A stretch of 64,000 bases of DNA from Oceanobacillus salinisoli (GTDB lineage Bacteria; Bacillota; Bacilli; Bacillales; Amphibacillaceae): the NCBI RefSeq assembly GCF_009733865.1, contig NZ_WOFB01000003.1, positions 186,001 to 250,000 of the forward strand, given 5' to 3'. Numbering within the stretch: position 1 is the first letter of the stretch; the number at the start of each line of letters is the position of its first letter. Below, one piece after another: positions 1 to 8,764 of the stretch. Below the pieces are notes generated by a model, which made no database searches, had not been told where the DNA came from, and worked only from the letters and a program-made list of their open reading frames with translations. The translations under genes were made by a program, and so were the position numbers.

Positions 1-171
1 CATGAAAATTGCTTCTACCGGACAAACCGCTTCGCATGCTCCACAATCTATACAAATATCAGGATCGATAAAAAACATATCCTCCCCTTCTTCAATACAA
101 TCTACAGGACATACTTCTACACATTCTCCAGCCTTTTCTGTTTTACATGGTGATGTGATTATAAAAGCCAA
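1..171 (-). CDS. 7Fe-type ferredoxin, 3' end cut by window edge
   Basis: Small soluble electron carrier with one [3Fe-4S] and one [4Fe-4S] cluster. The 57 visible residues show Cys9, Cys17, Cys21 and Cys25 in the first half and a classic CxxCxxCxxxCP motif (CIDCGACEAVCP) in the second, the arrangement of Bacillus/Thermus seven-iron ferredoxins of about 80 residues. The remaining C-terminus lies beyond position 1. The start is TTG at 171, seven bases from a GGAGGAG ribosome site at 178-184. It reads away from the divergent peptidase gene at 302. The redox partner cannot be told from the sequence. Confidence 0.9.
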   Translation of the reverse strand, partial: MAFIITSPCKTEKAGECVEVCPVDCIEEGEDMFFIDPDICIDCGACEAVCPVEAIFM

Positions 172-301
172 CTATATCTCCTCCTACATTTACTAACTAT
201 CTCTACATTTTAGTATAACTTATTTTTGTTAAAAAATAAAAGATTCATCTTTTTTATAAAATATCATATTATTTATTAGTAATCTGGATGGGAGTGAGTT
301 T

Positions 302-1492
302 ATGGAAATTTCAGTACGTACCGGGGATTCCTTATGGTACTATAGTCACTTATTTGAGGTTCCTTTATCCTTAATCGAGGCCTCTAATCCCGATATTTCA
401 TCTAACCTGCTACAAGTAGGCCAAACGATTAAAATACCTGGATATGTCACAAGACCTTATATAGTAAAACCTAATGACTCCTTATGGACCATATCAATGG
501 AAACGAATACTCCGTTAGATGGATTGCAATTATTAAACCAGCAAATAAATCCTGCCTACTTGCAAATCGGTCAAACCTTAATCATTCCCGAACGTGTAAC
601 CAATTTAATTGTGAATGACATTACAGAATATACATATGAAAAATTGGTTTCTGATCTAAATCGGCTTACTTCCATTTACCCATTTATTGAAAGTCAGACA
701 ATTGGTCAATCTGTTATGGGAAAGGACATCATAGAATTACAGGTAGGTATCGGGACAAAGGAAGTACATGTTAATGGTTCGTTTCATGCAAATGAATGGA
801 TTACAACGCCATTAATTGTCAGGTTTTTAAATGATTATGTGTTATCCCTTACGAATAATTTGCCAATTCGTGGGCTATTTATGCTCCCCTATTTTATGAA
901 TACTCGACTATCATTAGTTCCTATGGTAAATCCAGATGGAGTGAACCTCGTCATAGTAGGAGCATCAGCAGCTGGAAATAGACGTGAACAAGTTTTAGCC
1001 ATTAATAATCAGGATGAAGATTTTTCGAATTGGAAAGCCAATATCAATGGTGTGGATCTAAATAATCAATACCCTGCCCTTTGGGAAACAGAAGCGGAAA
1101 GAAAACCGACTACTCCTCAGCCCCGTGACTTCCCAGGTCAAAGTCCATTAACAGAACCAGAAGCGATTGCGATGGCAGAATTAGCAAGACAACGTCCATT
1201 CATCAGAATGAACGCCTTTCACACCCAGGGGGAAGTCATATTTTGGGGATTTCAAGGTCTTGAACCGCCTGAATCAGAAGGAATTGTGAATGAATATAGC
1301 AGAGTAAGTGGATATAGGCAGGTAAAAAATGTAGATAGTTATGCGGGGTATAAAGATTGGTTTATTCAGGAATACAGAAGCCCTGGTTTCACAGTTGAAC
1401 TAGGATCTGGTGTCAATCCTTTACCAATTAACCAGTTTCCGGAGATTTATGAGGAAAGCTTAGGAATTATGCTCGCCAACTTGTATTTATAA
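302..1492 (+). CDS. LysM-containing M14 carboxypeptidase (gamma-D-glutamyl-diaminopimelate peptidase I type)
   Basis: Peptidoglycan stem-peptide hydrolase. Residues about 3-47 and 52-96 are two LysM repeats (each ends in GQTxxIP), followed by an M14 zinc carboxypeptidase domain. Zinc ligands are visible as His162-x-x-Glu165 (FHANEW), His307 (AFHTQG) and the catalytic Glu366 (TVELGSG). There is no signal peptide: the protein begins directly in the first LysM. This matches endopeptidase I of Lysinibacillus sphaericus and B. subtilis YqgT, thought to act on forespore or recycled muropeptides inside the cell. GGAGTGAG precedes the ATG. Length 396 is normal for the family. Confidence 0.92.
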   Translation: MEISVRTGDSLWYYSHLFEVPLSLIEASNPDISSNLLQVGQTIKIPGYVTRPYIVKPNDSLWTISMETNTPLDGLQLLNQQINPAYLQIGQTLIIPERVTNLIVNDITEYTYEKLVSDLNRLTSIYPFIESQTIGQSVMGKDIIELQVGIGTKEVHVNGSFHANEWITTPLIVRFLNDYVLSLTNNLPIRGLFMLPYFMNTRLSLVPMVNPDGVNLVIVGASAAGNRREQVLAINNQDEDFSNWKANINGVDLNNQYPALWETEAERKPTTPQPRDFPGQSPLTEPEAIAMAELARQRPFIRMNAFHTQGEVIFWGFQGLEPPESEGIVNEYSRVSGYRQVKNVDSYAGYKDWFIQEYRSPGFTVELGSGVNPLPINQFPEIYEESLGIMLANLYL

Positions 1493-1579
1493 ATCTAGAA
1501 TCCTCAAGTAAATAAGGTAAAGTCAAATTGTATACACAGTAAATTCCACAGCTGGTAATTACACCAACTATTATTTCAA

Positions 1580-1690
1580 GTTATGTGGGACATTGTGAAA
1601 AAGACAAAATCCGAACTCATTCGAATTCTAAATGAAGGAATTGGAATCACAGTTCGGATTTTCTCTTAGTTAAAACGCCTTTTTCCCAGG
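1580..1690. repeat. Palindromic repeat D, copy 1
   Basis: Inverted repeat with outer arms AAAATCCGAACT (1606-1617) and AGTTCGGATTTT (1651-1662) and an AT-rich inner stem. It is followed by a half-conserved tail ending near TTTTTCCCAGGC. It lies between the convergent peptidase and DUF6501 genes and could serve as a bidirectional terminator. Related copies are at 20256-20356 and 47578-47675. Confidence 0.75.
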
Positions 1691-1691
1691 C

Positions 1692-1898
1692 TTATTTTAT
1701 TTCTTTAAAGTAGTCTTTCAAATAACCGCCAATACGATTGCTGTTGTCAATAATAAAATAAAATTCATCCGTCTCATTTTTTACATCATATAATTTACCT
1801 GGTGCCAGTTTATTGTTCACCACGAATTTTTTTGCATTGGCATGCACACACTCAATCTGTTTTATGGTTTCTTTGTTTTCCCATGTTAAATGAATCAT
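1692..1898 (-). CDS. DUF6501 family small protein
   Basis: Protein of 68 residues, recognised from the family pattern: a conserved middle (ECVHANAKKF, LAPGKLYDVKNET) and an end of the form IGGYLKDYFKEI. No catalytic motif, membrane segment or signal peptide is visible; it looks like a small soluble beta-rich protein. The function is unknown. It stands alone, facing the peptidase gene across repeat D and 52 bases downstream of msrAB on the same strand. The family name is recalled from sequence pattern only. Confidence 0.7.
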   Translation of the reverse strand: MIHLTWENKETIKQIECVHANAKKFVVNNKLAPGKLYDVKNETDEFYFIIDNSNRIGGYLKDYFKEIK

Positions 1899-1950
1899 TC
1901 TATATCACCCCATTCACTAGTTAACATAATATTATTATCGTCACTTATCA

Positions 1951-2913
1951 TTAGTTGTTAAATAAGTATAAGTAATGGCCATAGCCCTTTTCTTTCATTT
2001 CTTCTTTCGGGATAAATTTCATTGCAGCTGAATTCATACAATAACGAAGCCCTCCTGCTTCTTGAGGTCCATCCTCAAATACATGTCCAAGGTGAGAATT
2101 TGATTTTCTGCTTCGTATTTCCGTTCGAATCATCCCATGAGACTGATCAAGCTCCTCGGTAACCTGATAAGAATCAACCGGTTTAGTAAAGCTTGGCCAG
2201 CCACAGCCTGCATCATATTTGTCCTTTGAAGAAAATAATACTTCCCCAGATATTAAATCAACATAAATACCTTCTGTTTCATTATCCCAATATTCATTTT
2301 GAAAAGGTCTTTCCGTTCCATTTTCTTGGGTAACATGGTATTGAATAGGGGTAAGCTCTTCTTTTAGTTTGGATTTATCCAGATTGATTCCCCAAGTTTC
2401 TTTAATAAAGTCCTCTCTACCTGATCCTTTTTTATACAATCGATAATGAAAGGACTGCTTTTTATAATAATCCTGGTGATTTTCTTCTGCTGGATAGAAA
2501 GGTTTAGCGGGTAAAATCTCTGTCACTACTGGCTTAGAAAATTTCCCACTTTCATCCAGTGCCTGTTTCGATTTTTCTGCAATTTCTTTCTGCTTTTCAT
2601 TATGATAAAAAATGGCAGTCTGATACGACTCTCCACGATCATTAAATTGCCCGCCTGGATCTGTTGGGTCAATTTGCTGCCAAAACGTATCAACAAGCTG
2701 TTCATAAGGCATTACCTCTGGATCAAATGTTATTTGAACGGCTTCTACATGCCCTGTTGTGTTTGAACAGACTTGTTCATACGTTGGATTTTCGACATTG
2801 CCGCCCGTATATCCGGAAATTACACTCTTTATGCCAGGCCTTGTATCAAACGGTTCTACCATACACCAGAAGCAACCACCAGCGAACGTTGCTTTTTCTA
2901 TACTTGAAGCCAT
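1951..2913 (-). CDS. msrAB: Fused methionine sulfoxide reductase MsrA-MsrB
   Basis: Repairs oxidised methionine in proteins: the MsrA half reduces the S-sulfoxide, the MsrB half the R-sulfoxide. Residues about 5-160 are MsrA, with the catalytic Cys in GGCFWCM and the [10 protein letters not shown] motif. Residues about 180-315 are MsrB, with GCGWPSF and the catalytic Cys in [11 protein letters not shown]. There is no signal peptide, so it should be cytosolic. B. subtilis encodes the two enzymes separately; the single 320-residue fusion in A-B order is known from other bacteria. The gene appears monocistronic. Confidence 0.96.
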   Translation of the reverse strand: MASSIEKATFAGGCFWCMVEPFDTRPGIKSVISGYTGGNVENPTYEQVCSNTTGHVEAVQITFDPEVMPYEQLVDTFWQQIDPTDPGGQFNDRGESYQTAIFYHNEKQKEIAEKSKQALDESGKFSKPVVTEILPAKPFYPAEENHQDYYKKQSFHYRLYKKGSGREDFIKETWGINLDKSKLKEELTPIQYHVTQENGTERPFQNEYWDNETEGIYVDLISGEVLFSSKDKYDAGCGWPSFTKPVDSYQVTEELDQSHGMIRTEIRSRKSNSHLGHVFEDGPQEAGGLRYCMNSAAMKFIPKEEMKEKGYGHYLYLFNN

Positions 2914-2985
2914 AGATCATTCCTCCATTAGTAGCAGATTTATTTCTATTTTTCCTTTTATTATAATAAAAATCAAGTGCTTTGC

Positions 2986-3549
2986 TTAAATATATAGTTT
3001 TGGTATCGATTGCCCTGTTTTTTTCTTTTCTTTTGTTTCTACGTCTACTTCCTTTGTTTTGGAATGATCTATAGAAGTTTCATCGGAGGAATCATCGGAT
3101 ATCTCTTCAAATAGTTCATCGGAAGATTCTTCAGCGCTGTCATCTACAGTAATTGAATCCTCGAAACCCTCCGTTTCATCGCTTTCATTGGAGTCATTTG
3201 ATTCATCATCCATATTTAAATCTTTAAATGCTTTCATCATTCGATACATAGCAGGCAGATTTTTAACCATTGGTGCATATTCCTGAATAACTGGCGCTGT
3301 AGACTGAACAACATTTAAAACTTGCTGGACATTTGCTAGTGTTTTGGATAGCCCCCCGCCCATTTGAGAGCCCATGTTTGTCATCTGTGGCTGTGCTCCT
3401 CCCAATAATCGTTGCAGCCAGCCTGGATTTGTACTTCTGGATAAGGGAGCATATCCTCTAAATGCTGATGGAGGCCTCATAAAATCTGGATGATTACCGT
3501 ACCTTGGCATAGGATATCGGTGTGGTAGCCTTTGAGTTGGAAATATCAT
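2986..3549 (-). CDS. VrrA/YqfQ-like protein, putative spore-coat associated
   Basis: Protein of 187 residues with three parts: a Pro/Arg-rich N-terminus, a Met/Gln/Gly-rich stretch followed by a conserved helix-rich core (VQQVLNVVQSTAPVIQEYAPMVKNLPAMYRMMKAFK), and a very acidic Ser/Asp/Glu tail ending in a Lys-rich patch. This composition is that of the YqfQ/VrrA family of Bacillus. The start chosen is the ATG at 3549 because AAAGGAG lies 6-12 bases upstream; an earlier in-frame ATG at 3567 has no good site. Its role in the spore coat is inferred from the family name. Confidence 0.7.
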   Translation of the reverse strand: MIFPTQRLPHRYPMPRYGNHPDFMRPPSAFRGYAPLSRSTNPGWLQRLLGGAQPQMTNMGSQMGGGLSKTLANVQQVLNVVQSTAPVIQEYAPMVKNLPAMYRMMKAFKDLNMDDESNDSNESDETEGFEDSITVDDSAEESSDELFEEISDDSSDETSIDHSKTKEVDVETKEKKKTGQSIPKLYI

Positions 3550-3953
3550 ATTGATCTCCTTTCTCATTTATCACGTGTTTACTGGCTTTCATCCTCACTG
3601 GAATATTGGAAAAAACGGATTCTCCGCGACTTTTATTGAGTACAAGAGTTTTCTTACCCTTACTGGACCAATATGGTTAATGCGAAAATGTTACACGTCC
3701 CCACTTTCCAAAAAAGAATAAAATCATTCCTAAATATGGTAATTACAGGACAGCTGCCAGCAGATTTAATTATAAACACCTAACATATTTTACGTGATGA
3801 AGTCTAATGTGTGTAGGCTAAAAAATGAATGGAAGTTTACGTTTAAATTTCCTTATTTCCTGGGCAAGCGCAAGAACCGACATAATATTTCAGCATTTTG
3901 CTAATTTTTGGCGAAAAAGCTAATTCATTGCATTAAGACGAATTGACACAACG
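3550..3953. other. Intergenic region without recognised gene
   Basis: About 400 bases between the divergent YqfQ-like and YolD-like genes. I see no ORF with a ribosome site, no RNA gene and no copy of the window's repeat families. Only the right end is clearly functional, carrying the YolD-like promoter. Confidence 0.5.
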
Positions 3954-3982
3954 TTGAAAAGGAACGTATGTTCGTGTATAAT
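3954..3982 (+). promoter_or_regulatory. SigA promoter with LexA (SOS) box for the YolD-like gene
   Basis: The -35 TTGAAA (3954-3959) and -10 TATAAT (3977-3982) are separated by exactly 17 bases. The spacer holds GGAACGTATGTTCG (3961-3974), which matches the Gram-positive LexA/DinR box CGAAC-N4-GTTCG at all but the first base. A repressor there would cover the spacer and both flanks, so SOS control of the gene is expected. Confidence 0.85.
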
Positions 3983-4000
3983 AATAGTTGAGGTGATTGG

Positions 4001-4327
4001 ATGCAACGAGATAGAGGTTCCATTAAATGGACATCATTAATGCTACCGGAACATGTGGAGTTATTAAAAGAATGGTGGCAAGAAGATAAAAAGGTGGATA
4101 TGCCCATTTTAGATTCTCAACAAATGGAAGAGATTAATAATCAGTTAATACACGCATATAAACTTTGCACTGCTGTAACCATATCAATTTACCAGCAATC
4201 CACTGTAGCTGATTATACTGGAAAAGTAATAAAGCTTGATAACATAAAAAACTGCATGGTTTTCCAGTTAGAGAATGGCACCAGCATGGATGTGGGTTTT
4301 CATCAGATATTGTCTGTTACTTCATAA
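4001..4327 (+). CDS. YolD-like family protein
   Basis: Protein of 108 residues of the YolD-like family. It has the usual opening (RGSIKWTSLMLPEHVELLKEWW), a central helical part and the closing beta-rich segment in which a small DNA-damage-linked fold is presumed. In Bacillus these proteins are commonly encoded beside a Y-family polymerase (UvrX/YqjW) and belong to the SOS response; here no polymerase gene is adjacent. GAGGTGATTGG precedes the ATG. The promoter carries a LexA box (3961-3974), which supports a DNA-damage role even though the biochemical function is unknown. Confidence 0.85.
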   Translation: MQRDRGSIKWTSLMLPEHVELLKEWWQEDKKVDMPILDSQQMEEINNQLIHAYKLCTAVTISIYQQSTVADYTGKVIKLDNIKNCMVFQLENGTSMDVGFHQILSVTS

Positions 4328-4333
4328 AATGAT

Positions 4334-4376
4334 ACTAACAATCAGTAGGGGCGATAATTACCTACTGATTGTTAGT
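4334..4376. terminator. Bidirectional hairpin terminator
   Basis: Perfect 16-bp stem, ACTAACAATCAGTAGG with CCTACTGATTGTTAGT, around an 11-base loop between the convergent YolD-like gene and yozE. The T-runs on either side are short, so termination strength is uncertain. Confidence 0.75.
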
Positions 4377-4390
4377 AGTACAAATTTTAA

Positions 4391-4600
4391 TTAGAAACTA
4401 TAAATATCCCAAAGCTCATCAAAAATTTTAAGTGCATTAGAGAAAGGGCTATTCCATTCCAAATAGTTGCTGATTTCATGATAATCGGAGGAATGTTTAG
4501 GAAAATTATGATCACGAAAAGCCCAGTCTGCTAGCCTGCTCTGATCATCAGGGTGTTTTTTTCCTCGATATGTCATTAAAAATTCGTAAAATGAACGCAT
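4391..4600 (-). CDS. yozE: YozE-family SAM-like protein
   Basis: Protein of 69 residues of the YozE (UPF0346) family, a compact helical bundle resembling a sterile-alpha-motif domain. Recognisable features are the start MRSFYEFLMTYRG, the DDQSRLADWAFRDHNFPK core and the ending SNALKIFDELWDIY. No enzyme motif is present and the function is unknown; nucleic-acid or protein binding is only inferred from the fold. It lies 18 bases downstream of tatC on the same strand and may be the last gene of the Tat transcript. Confidence 0.88.
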   Translation of the reverse strand: MRSFYEFLMTYRGKKHPDDQSRLADWAFRDHNFPKHSSDYHEISNYLEWNSPFSNALKIFDELWDIYSF

Positions 4601-4618
4601 CCGTACTCCCTCCCCCTA

Positions 4619-5383
4619 TCAAACACTTTCTGAATGCATAAATTCTTCATGTTTTTTCTGTTTTTTGCGGTATACCCGTCCAGATAGACTGATACTTATT
4701 TCATAAATTAAAATTAGTGGGATGGATACAAGAAGCGGCAAAATAAAATCCGGTGGCGTAATCATCGCACTAATGACAATTAAAAGAAAATAAGCATATC
4801 TTCTTGTCTTTTTCATAAAATCTGGAGTAAGTATTCCCAAGCTTGTTAAGAACATGACAATAATTGGCAATTCAAATAATATGGCCAGTGGCAATGTAAC
4901 ACGCAGCAAAAACTTAAAGTAACGATCAACAGTAAACATCACATCAAACATTCCATTATTCAAATGAAGCAAAAACGGAATGATGAATTCTGTAAAAAGA
5001 AAATAACCAAATACCAGCCCTGCCAAGAATAAAATAAAAATAGCTGGAATGTATGGTAACGATACTTTTCTCTCATTAGGAGTCAGACCTGGCTTTACAA
5101 AAGCCCAGATTTGATAAGATATAATTGGTAGCGTTCCACAAATAGCAACAACACCCGCCATCGAAAAGTAGAGCCATAATATTTCACCTGGACTAATTGC
5201 GGTTAGCTGAAAATCCAATTCTTTAGCAAAGAACCAGTATATATCCTCTACATAGATAAAACCAGCAATGAAAAATATGAGAAAGAAAACGGCAGTTACC
5301 ATGATTCTGTTTCTTAGTTCTGACAAGTGACCAACTACATCCATTTCTTTTTGATGATCCTTACTTTTACCTTCTTCCCCCAT
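4619..5383 (-). CDS. tatC: Twin-arginine translocase subunit TatC
   Basis: Six-helix membrane receptor of the twin-arginine export pathway; it binds RR signal peptides and recruits TatA to form the pore. The 254-residue protein shows the conserved cytosolic opening VGHLSELRNRIMV, the LTPNERK loop and hydrophobic segments through to a basic C-terminus. AAAGGAGTGAG precedes the ATG. Two tatA genes lie directly upstream on the same strand, so the operon provides a minimal TatA-C system of the Gram-positive type. No substrate gene with an RR leader is adjacent. Confidence 0.96.
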   Translation of the reverse strand: MGEEGKSKDHQKEMDVVGHLSELRNRIMVTAVFFLIFFIAGFIYVEDIYWFFAKELDFQLTAISPGEILWLYFSMAGVVAICGTLPIISYQIWAFVKPGLTPNERKVSLPYIPAIFILFLAGLVFGYFLFTEFIIPFLLHLNNGMFDVMFTVDRYFKFLLRVTLPLAILFELPIIVMFLTSLGILTPDFMKKTRRYAYFLLIVISAMITPPDFILPLLVSIPLILIYEISISLSGRVYRKKQKKHEEFMHSESV

Positions 5384-5457
5384 TACGACTCACTCCTTTA
5401 TAGCACAAAAGAAGATGTAAGGTTACATCCTTACACCTTCCATAAAAAACTTACGTA

Positions 5458-5613
5458 TCACTTTGTCGTATCATCGTTCATGCCCTGTACTGCTTTCTTA
5501 AACTCTTTTAGCGACGAGCCAAAGGCTTTTCCAATTTCAGGCAGTTTGGAAGGACCAAAGATGACTAAAGCGACAATTAAAATCAAAATTAGTCCAGGAA
5601 ATCCAATACTCAT
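5458..5613 (-). CDS. tatA: TatA-family translocase subunit, second copy (51 residues)
   Basis: Pore-forming partner of TatC. The short protein has the TatA layout: a short N-terminal membrane helix (about residues 6-21), the [14 protein letters not shown] hinge and an amphipathic helix ([12 protein letters not shown]), ending after a brief polar tail. The charged C-terminal region of typical TatA is almost absent. The ATG at 5613 is preceded by a GGAGTGATG site. It lies between the longer tatA (5632-5841) and tatC. Their near-identical N-terminal halves suggest a tandem duplication. Confidence 0.92.
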   Translation of the reverse strand: MSIGFPGLILILIVALVIFGPSKLPEIGKAFGSSLKEFKKAVQGMNDDTTK

Positions 5614-5631
5614 GATCATCACTCCGAAAGA

Positions 5632-5841
5632 TTATTTGCGATCTTTATCTGTAGCAATTGCTTTCGCTTCATCTATTTCTTCTTTTGCATCACTTGTTAA
5701 ATCATTCGCAGACTTTTTAAACTCTCTTAATGTATCTCCAGCAGCTTTTCCAATCTCCGGGAGTTTTTTTGGTCCAAAAATGACCAAAGCGATGATTAAA
5801 ATTAAAATTAAGCCTGGTACTCCGATACCTGAAATCCCCAT
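5632..5841 (-). CDS. tatA: TatA-family translocase subunit, first copy (69 residues)
   Basis: First gene of the Tat operon. It has the membrane helix [15 protein letters not shown], the [14 protein letters not shown] hinge, an amphipathic helix ([13 protein letters not shown]) and a charged tail. The proline and glycine at the hinge and the leading acidic or polar residues fit the bifunctional TatA of Gram-positive bacteria, which replaces separate TatA and TatB. AAGAAGGTG precedes the ATG. The 51-residue paralogue follows 18 bases downstream. Confidence 0.94.
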   Translation of the reverse strand: MGISGIGVPGLILILIIALVIFGPKKLPEIGKAAGDTLREFKKSANDLTSDAKEEIDEAKAIATDKDRK

Positions 5842-5945
5842 GCGGACACCTTCTTTTGTTATTATAATATCTGAAAACCTTTTAATGTAATAGTCAATTT
5901 AATATTAACATGTTAGTATTTGCAGAAACAAGTATTAGCAACTAT

Positions 5946-6434
5946 CTATCTGCGGTCATATTGCAGGAAATAAAAGTCATATGGATTTTTCTCATCTTTT
6001 TCCCCTTTCACTTTAGAAGATAAAACCCAGTCTTCTTCTGAAAACGAAGGAAAATATGTATCTCCGTTAAACGTCTCCTCAATCCAGGTCACGTACATGC
6101 GATCTGCAACATCCATTACTTGATTAAAAATATTCCCCCCACCGATGACAAAATACTCTTCATCGGGATTGTGATTGTTCCATTCTAATAAATTAGAAAT
6201 ATTGTGTATCACTTCAATGCCTTCCGGGAAATCCGAATCGTTTCTAGTAAGGACAACGTTTCTTCGATTTGGGAGTGCTTTCCCTATCGAGTCAAAAGTC
6301 TTTCTTCCCATAATAACCGTATGGCCTGTCGTTTTTTCTTTAAAAAATTTCAAGTCTTTTGGCAGATACCATGGCAAATCATTATTTGCACCTATCACTC
6401 GATTTTTATCCATAGCTACTAGTAATGAAATCAT
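5946..6434 (-). CDS. dfrA: Dihydrofolate reductase
   Basis: Reduces dihydrofolate to tetrahydrofolate with NADPH, regenerating the cofactor oxidised by thymidylate synthase, which is encoded directly upstream. The 162-residue chain has the standard DHFR motifs: the start MISLLVAMDKNRVIG, the LPWYLPKDLKFFK substrate loop, GRKTFDSIG, the FVIGGGNIF NADPH site and the final YDFYFLQY strand. AGGAGG lies eight bases before the ATG. It is separated from the thyA stop by 23 bases, so the two are surely co-transcribed. Confidence 0.97.
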   Translation of the reverse strand: MISLLVAMDKNRVIGANNDLPWYLPKDLKFFKEKTTGHTVIMGRKTFDSIGKALPNRRNVVLTRNDSDFPEGIEVIHNISNLLEWNNHNPDEEYFVIGGGNIFNQVMDVADRMYVTWIEETFNGDTYFPSFSEEDWVLSSKVKGEKDEKNPYDFYFLQYDRR

Positions 6435-6457
6435 TTCATTTTCCTCCTTATACTTTC

Positions 6458-7414
6458 CTATACAGCAATCGGTGCTTTAATCGCTGGATGCGGGTGATAA
6501 TCCAAGATTTCAAAATCCTCTAAATCAAAATCAAAAATGGATTTTTTGTCCTGATTTATTTTTAATTTAGGAAAGTCTTTTGGTTCTCGGCTAATTTGTG
6601 TTTTTACTTGTTCCACATGGTTCGAATAAATATGAGCATCTCCTAATGTATGAACAAACTCCCCGACTTCCAAATTACATTCATGGGCAATGAAGTAAGT
6701 TAATAAGGCATAACTGGCAATATTAAAAGGAACTCCTAAAAATACATCGCCACTCCTTTGATATAACTGACATGATAGCTTGCCATCTGCAACATAAAAC
6801 TGAAATAACGTGTGGCATGGTGGTAATGCCATGTTCGGAATATCTTCTGGATTCCAAGCAGATACAATATGCCTTCTCGAATTTGGATTATGTTTAATCG
6901 ATTCAACCACATCTTTTAATTGATCAATCGTTTCGTTCTGAGATGTTTTCCAATTTCTCCATTGTTTCCCATAAACCGAACCGAGGTCACCATATTTAAT
7001 TGCAAACGCATCATCATGAAGAATTCTTTCTTTAAATATAGCCATTTGCTGCTGATAAAGCTCATTAAATTCCGAATCCTCTTGACACCTTATACCAAAG
7101 TTTGTCATATCTGGTCCAGTATATTCATCACTTGTTACCCACTTTTCAAATGCCCACTCATTCCAAATATTATTATTATTTTGCAGCAAGTAACGAATAT
7201 TTGTGTCTCCTTTCATAAACCAGAGCAGCTCAGTTGCTACTAATTTAAAAGGAACTCTCTTCGTTGTCAGTAATGGAAATCCTTCTTTTAAATCAAATCG
7301 CATTTGGTGTCCAAAGATTGAATATGTACCGGTATTTGTACGATCATCTCTTTTGTACCCATTGTCTAATATATGTTGACATAAATTTAAATAAGCCTGT
7401 TCACCTGTTACCAT
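6458..7414 (-). CDS. thyA: Thymidylate synthase
   Basis: Converts dUMP and methylene-tetrahydrofolate to dTMP and dihydrofolate. The 318-residue form carries the extra mid-domain insertion of the Lactobacillus casei type. The catalytic Cys is in [13 protein letters not shown], with the dUMP-binding [19 protein letters not shown] and the C-terminal APIAV also present. I take the ATG at 7414, because CCTCC (ribosome site in reverse) lies at 7426-7430; an in-frame ATG at 7444 would add ten residues without a clear site. dfrA follows as the natural partner. Confidence 0.96.
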   Translation of the reverse strand: MVTGEQAYLNLCQHILDNGYKRDDRTNTGTYSIFGHQMRFDLKEGFPLLTTKRVPFKLVATELLWFMKGDTNIRYLLQNNNNIWNEWAFEKWVTSDEYTGPDMTNFGIRCQEDSEFNELYQQQMAIFKERILHDDAFAIKYGDLGSVYGKQWRNWKTSQNETIDQLKDVVESIKHNPNSRRHIVSAWNPEDIPNMALPPCHTLFQFYVADGKLSCQLYQRSGDVFLGVPFNIASYALLTYFIAHECNLEVGEFVHTLGDAHIYSNHVEQVKTQISREPKDFPKLKINQDKKSIFDFDLEDFEILDYHPHPAIKAPIAV

Positions 7415-7549
7415 GGAATTAATTCCCTCCATCTTTCTTTCCAATATTAAGATTTTATTGCATCTATTGTAACATAACCGTAAATCATATGATGCTCATT
7501 TTAACATAAATCTAATAAAGAAGACTAGCTGATAATAGGAGGAACTATT

Positions 7550-8581
7550 ATGGTAAATAGAGTCGTCAGGATATTATGCATAAGTTTATTCGTACATATT
7601 ATTTTATTAGGTGCACCGATGATTAGTTCTGCAGAAGAAACACGAAAAGATGAAGAGAAAAAAGAACAAGAACTTAAATATGATAACCATAGTGAAGCTA
7701 TGCGATTTTTGGAAGAAAAACTCAATCACCTCAATTATTTCGAGGAAGAAGATATAGATGGTGATTTTTATATTGAAAAAAATCAAATCATCCAAAAAAT
7801 TCTAGAAAAAAATCACATCGACCCAACGAAGATAACGGATAATGAGACGTTTAAAATCTTGTATGAATCTGAAAAAAAGCGGTTTATAAAAGAATTAAAA
7901 AAACTGACAAAAAATCTGAATATAGAAGACTACCATCATGATATAAAAGAATTACAGGAAGCATTACAGTATTTTGGTTACTATGACGGTGAGGTTGATG
8001 GAATGTACGGTCCACAAACGGAAGAGGCTTTAGAAATTGCCGAAGAAAACCATGAAATCGAAATAAAAGAAGATATCCAAACACAAATTGCAGCTATATA
8101 CGAGAACAATCTGGAACAAAGCAGAATCACAAATGAAGAAACAGAAACTACATTAACAAATGAAGTAGATTCAAATCCCCCAACTGAACCAGAAGCTAAA
8201 GAGCAAAATTCAGAAAATACAACCAGTCATACGGATTTGATTCAAACTGCAACTTCCTTAATTGGGTCCCCTTATGTTTGGGGTGGAGATTCCCCTTCAG
8301 GATTTGATTGCAGTGGATTTATCCAATATGTATTTCGTACTCAAGGTATAAGCGTTCCCCGAACAGTGGGTGAAATATGGAATGTCACGCATGTGGTGGA
8401 TTCCCCTGCTGTCGGAAATTTAGTGTTTTTTACAACATATAAATCTGGACCTTCTCATATGGGGATTTACCTTGGAAACGGTGATTTCATTCATGCTGGA
8501 TCCTCATCTGGGGTAACGATAAGCAATGTCAATGACTCGTATTGGGAGCAAAGATATTTAGGAGCAAAACGAGTCCAATAA
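7550..8581 (+). CDS. Secreted NlpC/P60 peptidoglycan endopeptidase with a PG-binding domain
   Basis: Cell-wall DL-endopeptidase, exported: residues 1-27 form a signal peptide ending near ISSAEE. A charged helical region follows, then a peptidoglycan-binding repeat (about 140-165, [26 protein letters not shown]), a polar linker, and the NlpC/P60 domain (about 228-343). The catalytic triad is visible as Cys254 (DCSGF), His303 (SHMGIYLG) and His315 (FIHAG). The SPYVWGG motif leads into the domain. A well-placed AGGAGG lies upstream. It is a single gene divergent from thyA; its role in wall turnover or cell separation is inferred. Confidence 0.93.
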   Translation: MVNRVVRILCISLFVHIILLGAPMISSAEETRKDEEKKEQELKYDNHSEAMRFLEEKLNHLNYFEEEDIDGDFYIEKNQIIQKILEKNHIDPTKITDNETFKILYESEKKRFIKELKKLTKNLNIEDYHHDIKELQEALQYFGYYDGEVDGMYGPQTEEALEIAEENHEIEIKEDIQTQIAAIYENNLEQSRITNEETETTLTNEVDSNPPTEPEAKEQNSENTTSHTDLIQTATSLIGSPYVWGGDSPSGFDCSGFIQYVFRTQGISVPRTVGEIWNVTHVVDSPAVGNLVFFTTYKSGPSHMGIYLGNGDFIHAGSSSGVTISNVNDSYWEQRYLGAKRVQ

Positions 8582-8705
8582 AATGAATTTCAATTTGTTC
8601 AACGTGAGAAAAAACTTGCAACACTCATCTATTAGCGACAAACAAATCCTAGAAAATTAAATGAACTTGCAATAGCATAGTAAATCTTTTCGAAAATGTA
8701 AATAA

Positions 8706-8734
8706 AGGACATGGCTATACGGCTACATGTCCTA
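8706..8734. terminator. Hairpin between convergent genes
   Basis: Arms AGGACATG and CATGTCCT around a short loop, between the NlpC/P60 gene and the HD hydrolase gene. Flanking AT-rich DNA but no long T-run, so this is a moderate-confidence bidirectional terminator. Confidence 0.5.
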
Positions 8735-8764
8735 TGATAAGAGATATCTTCTCTTCCTAAACCC

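Noticed and set aside
5327-5890. Plus-strand open frame of 187 codons opposite the tat genes
   Set aside because: It is the mirror of tatA, tatA and tatC, which have ribosome sites and clear family motifs. The frame has none.
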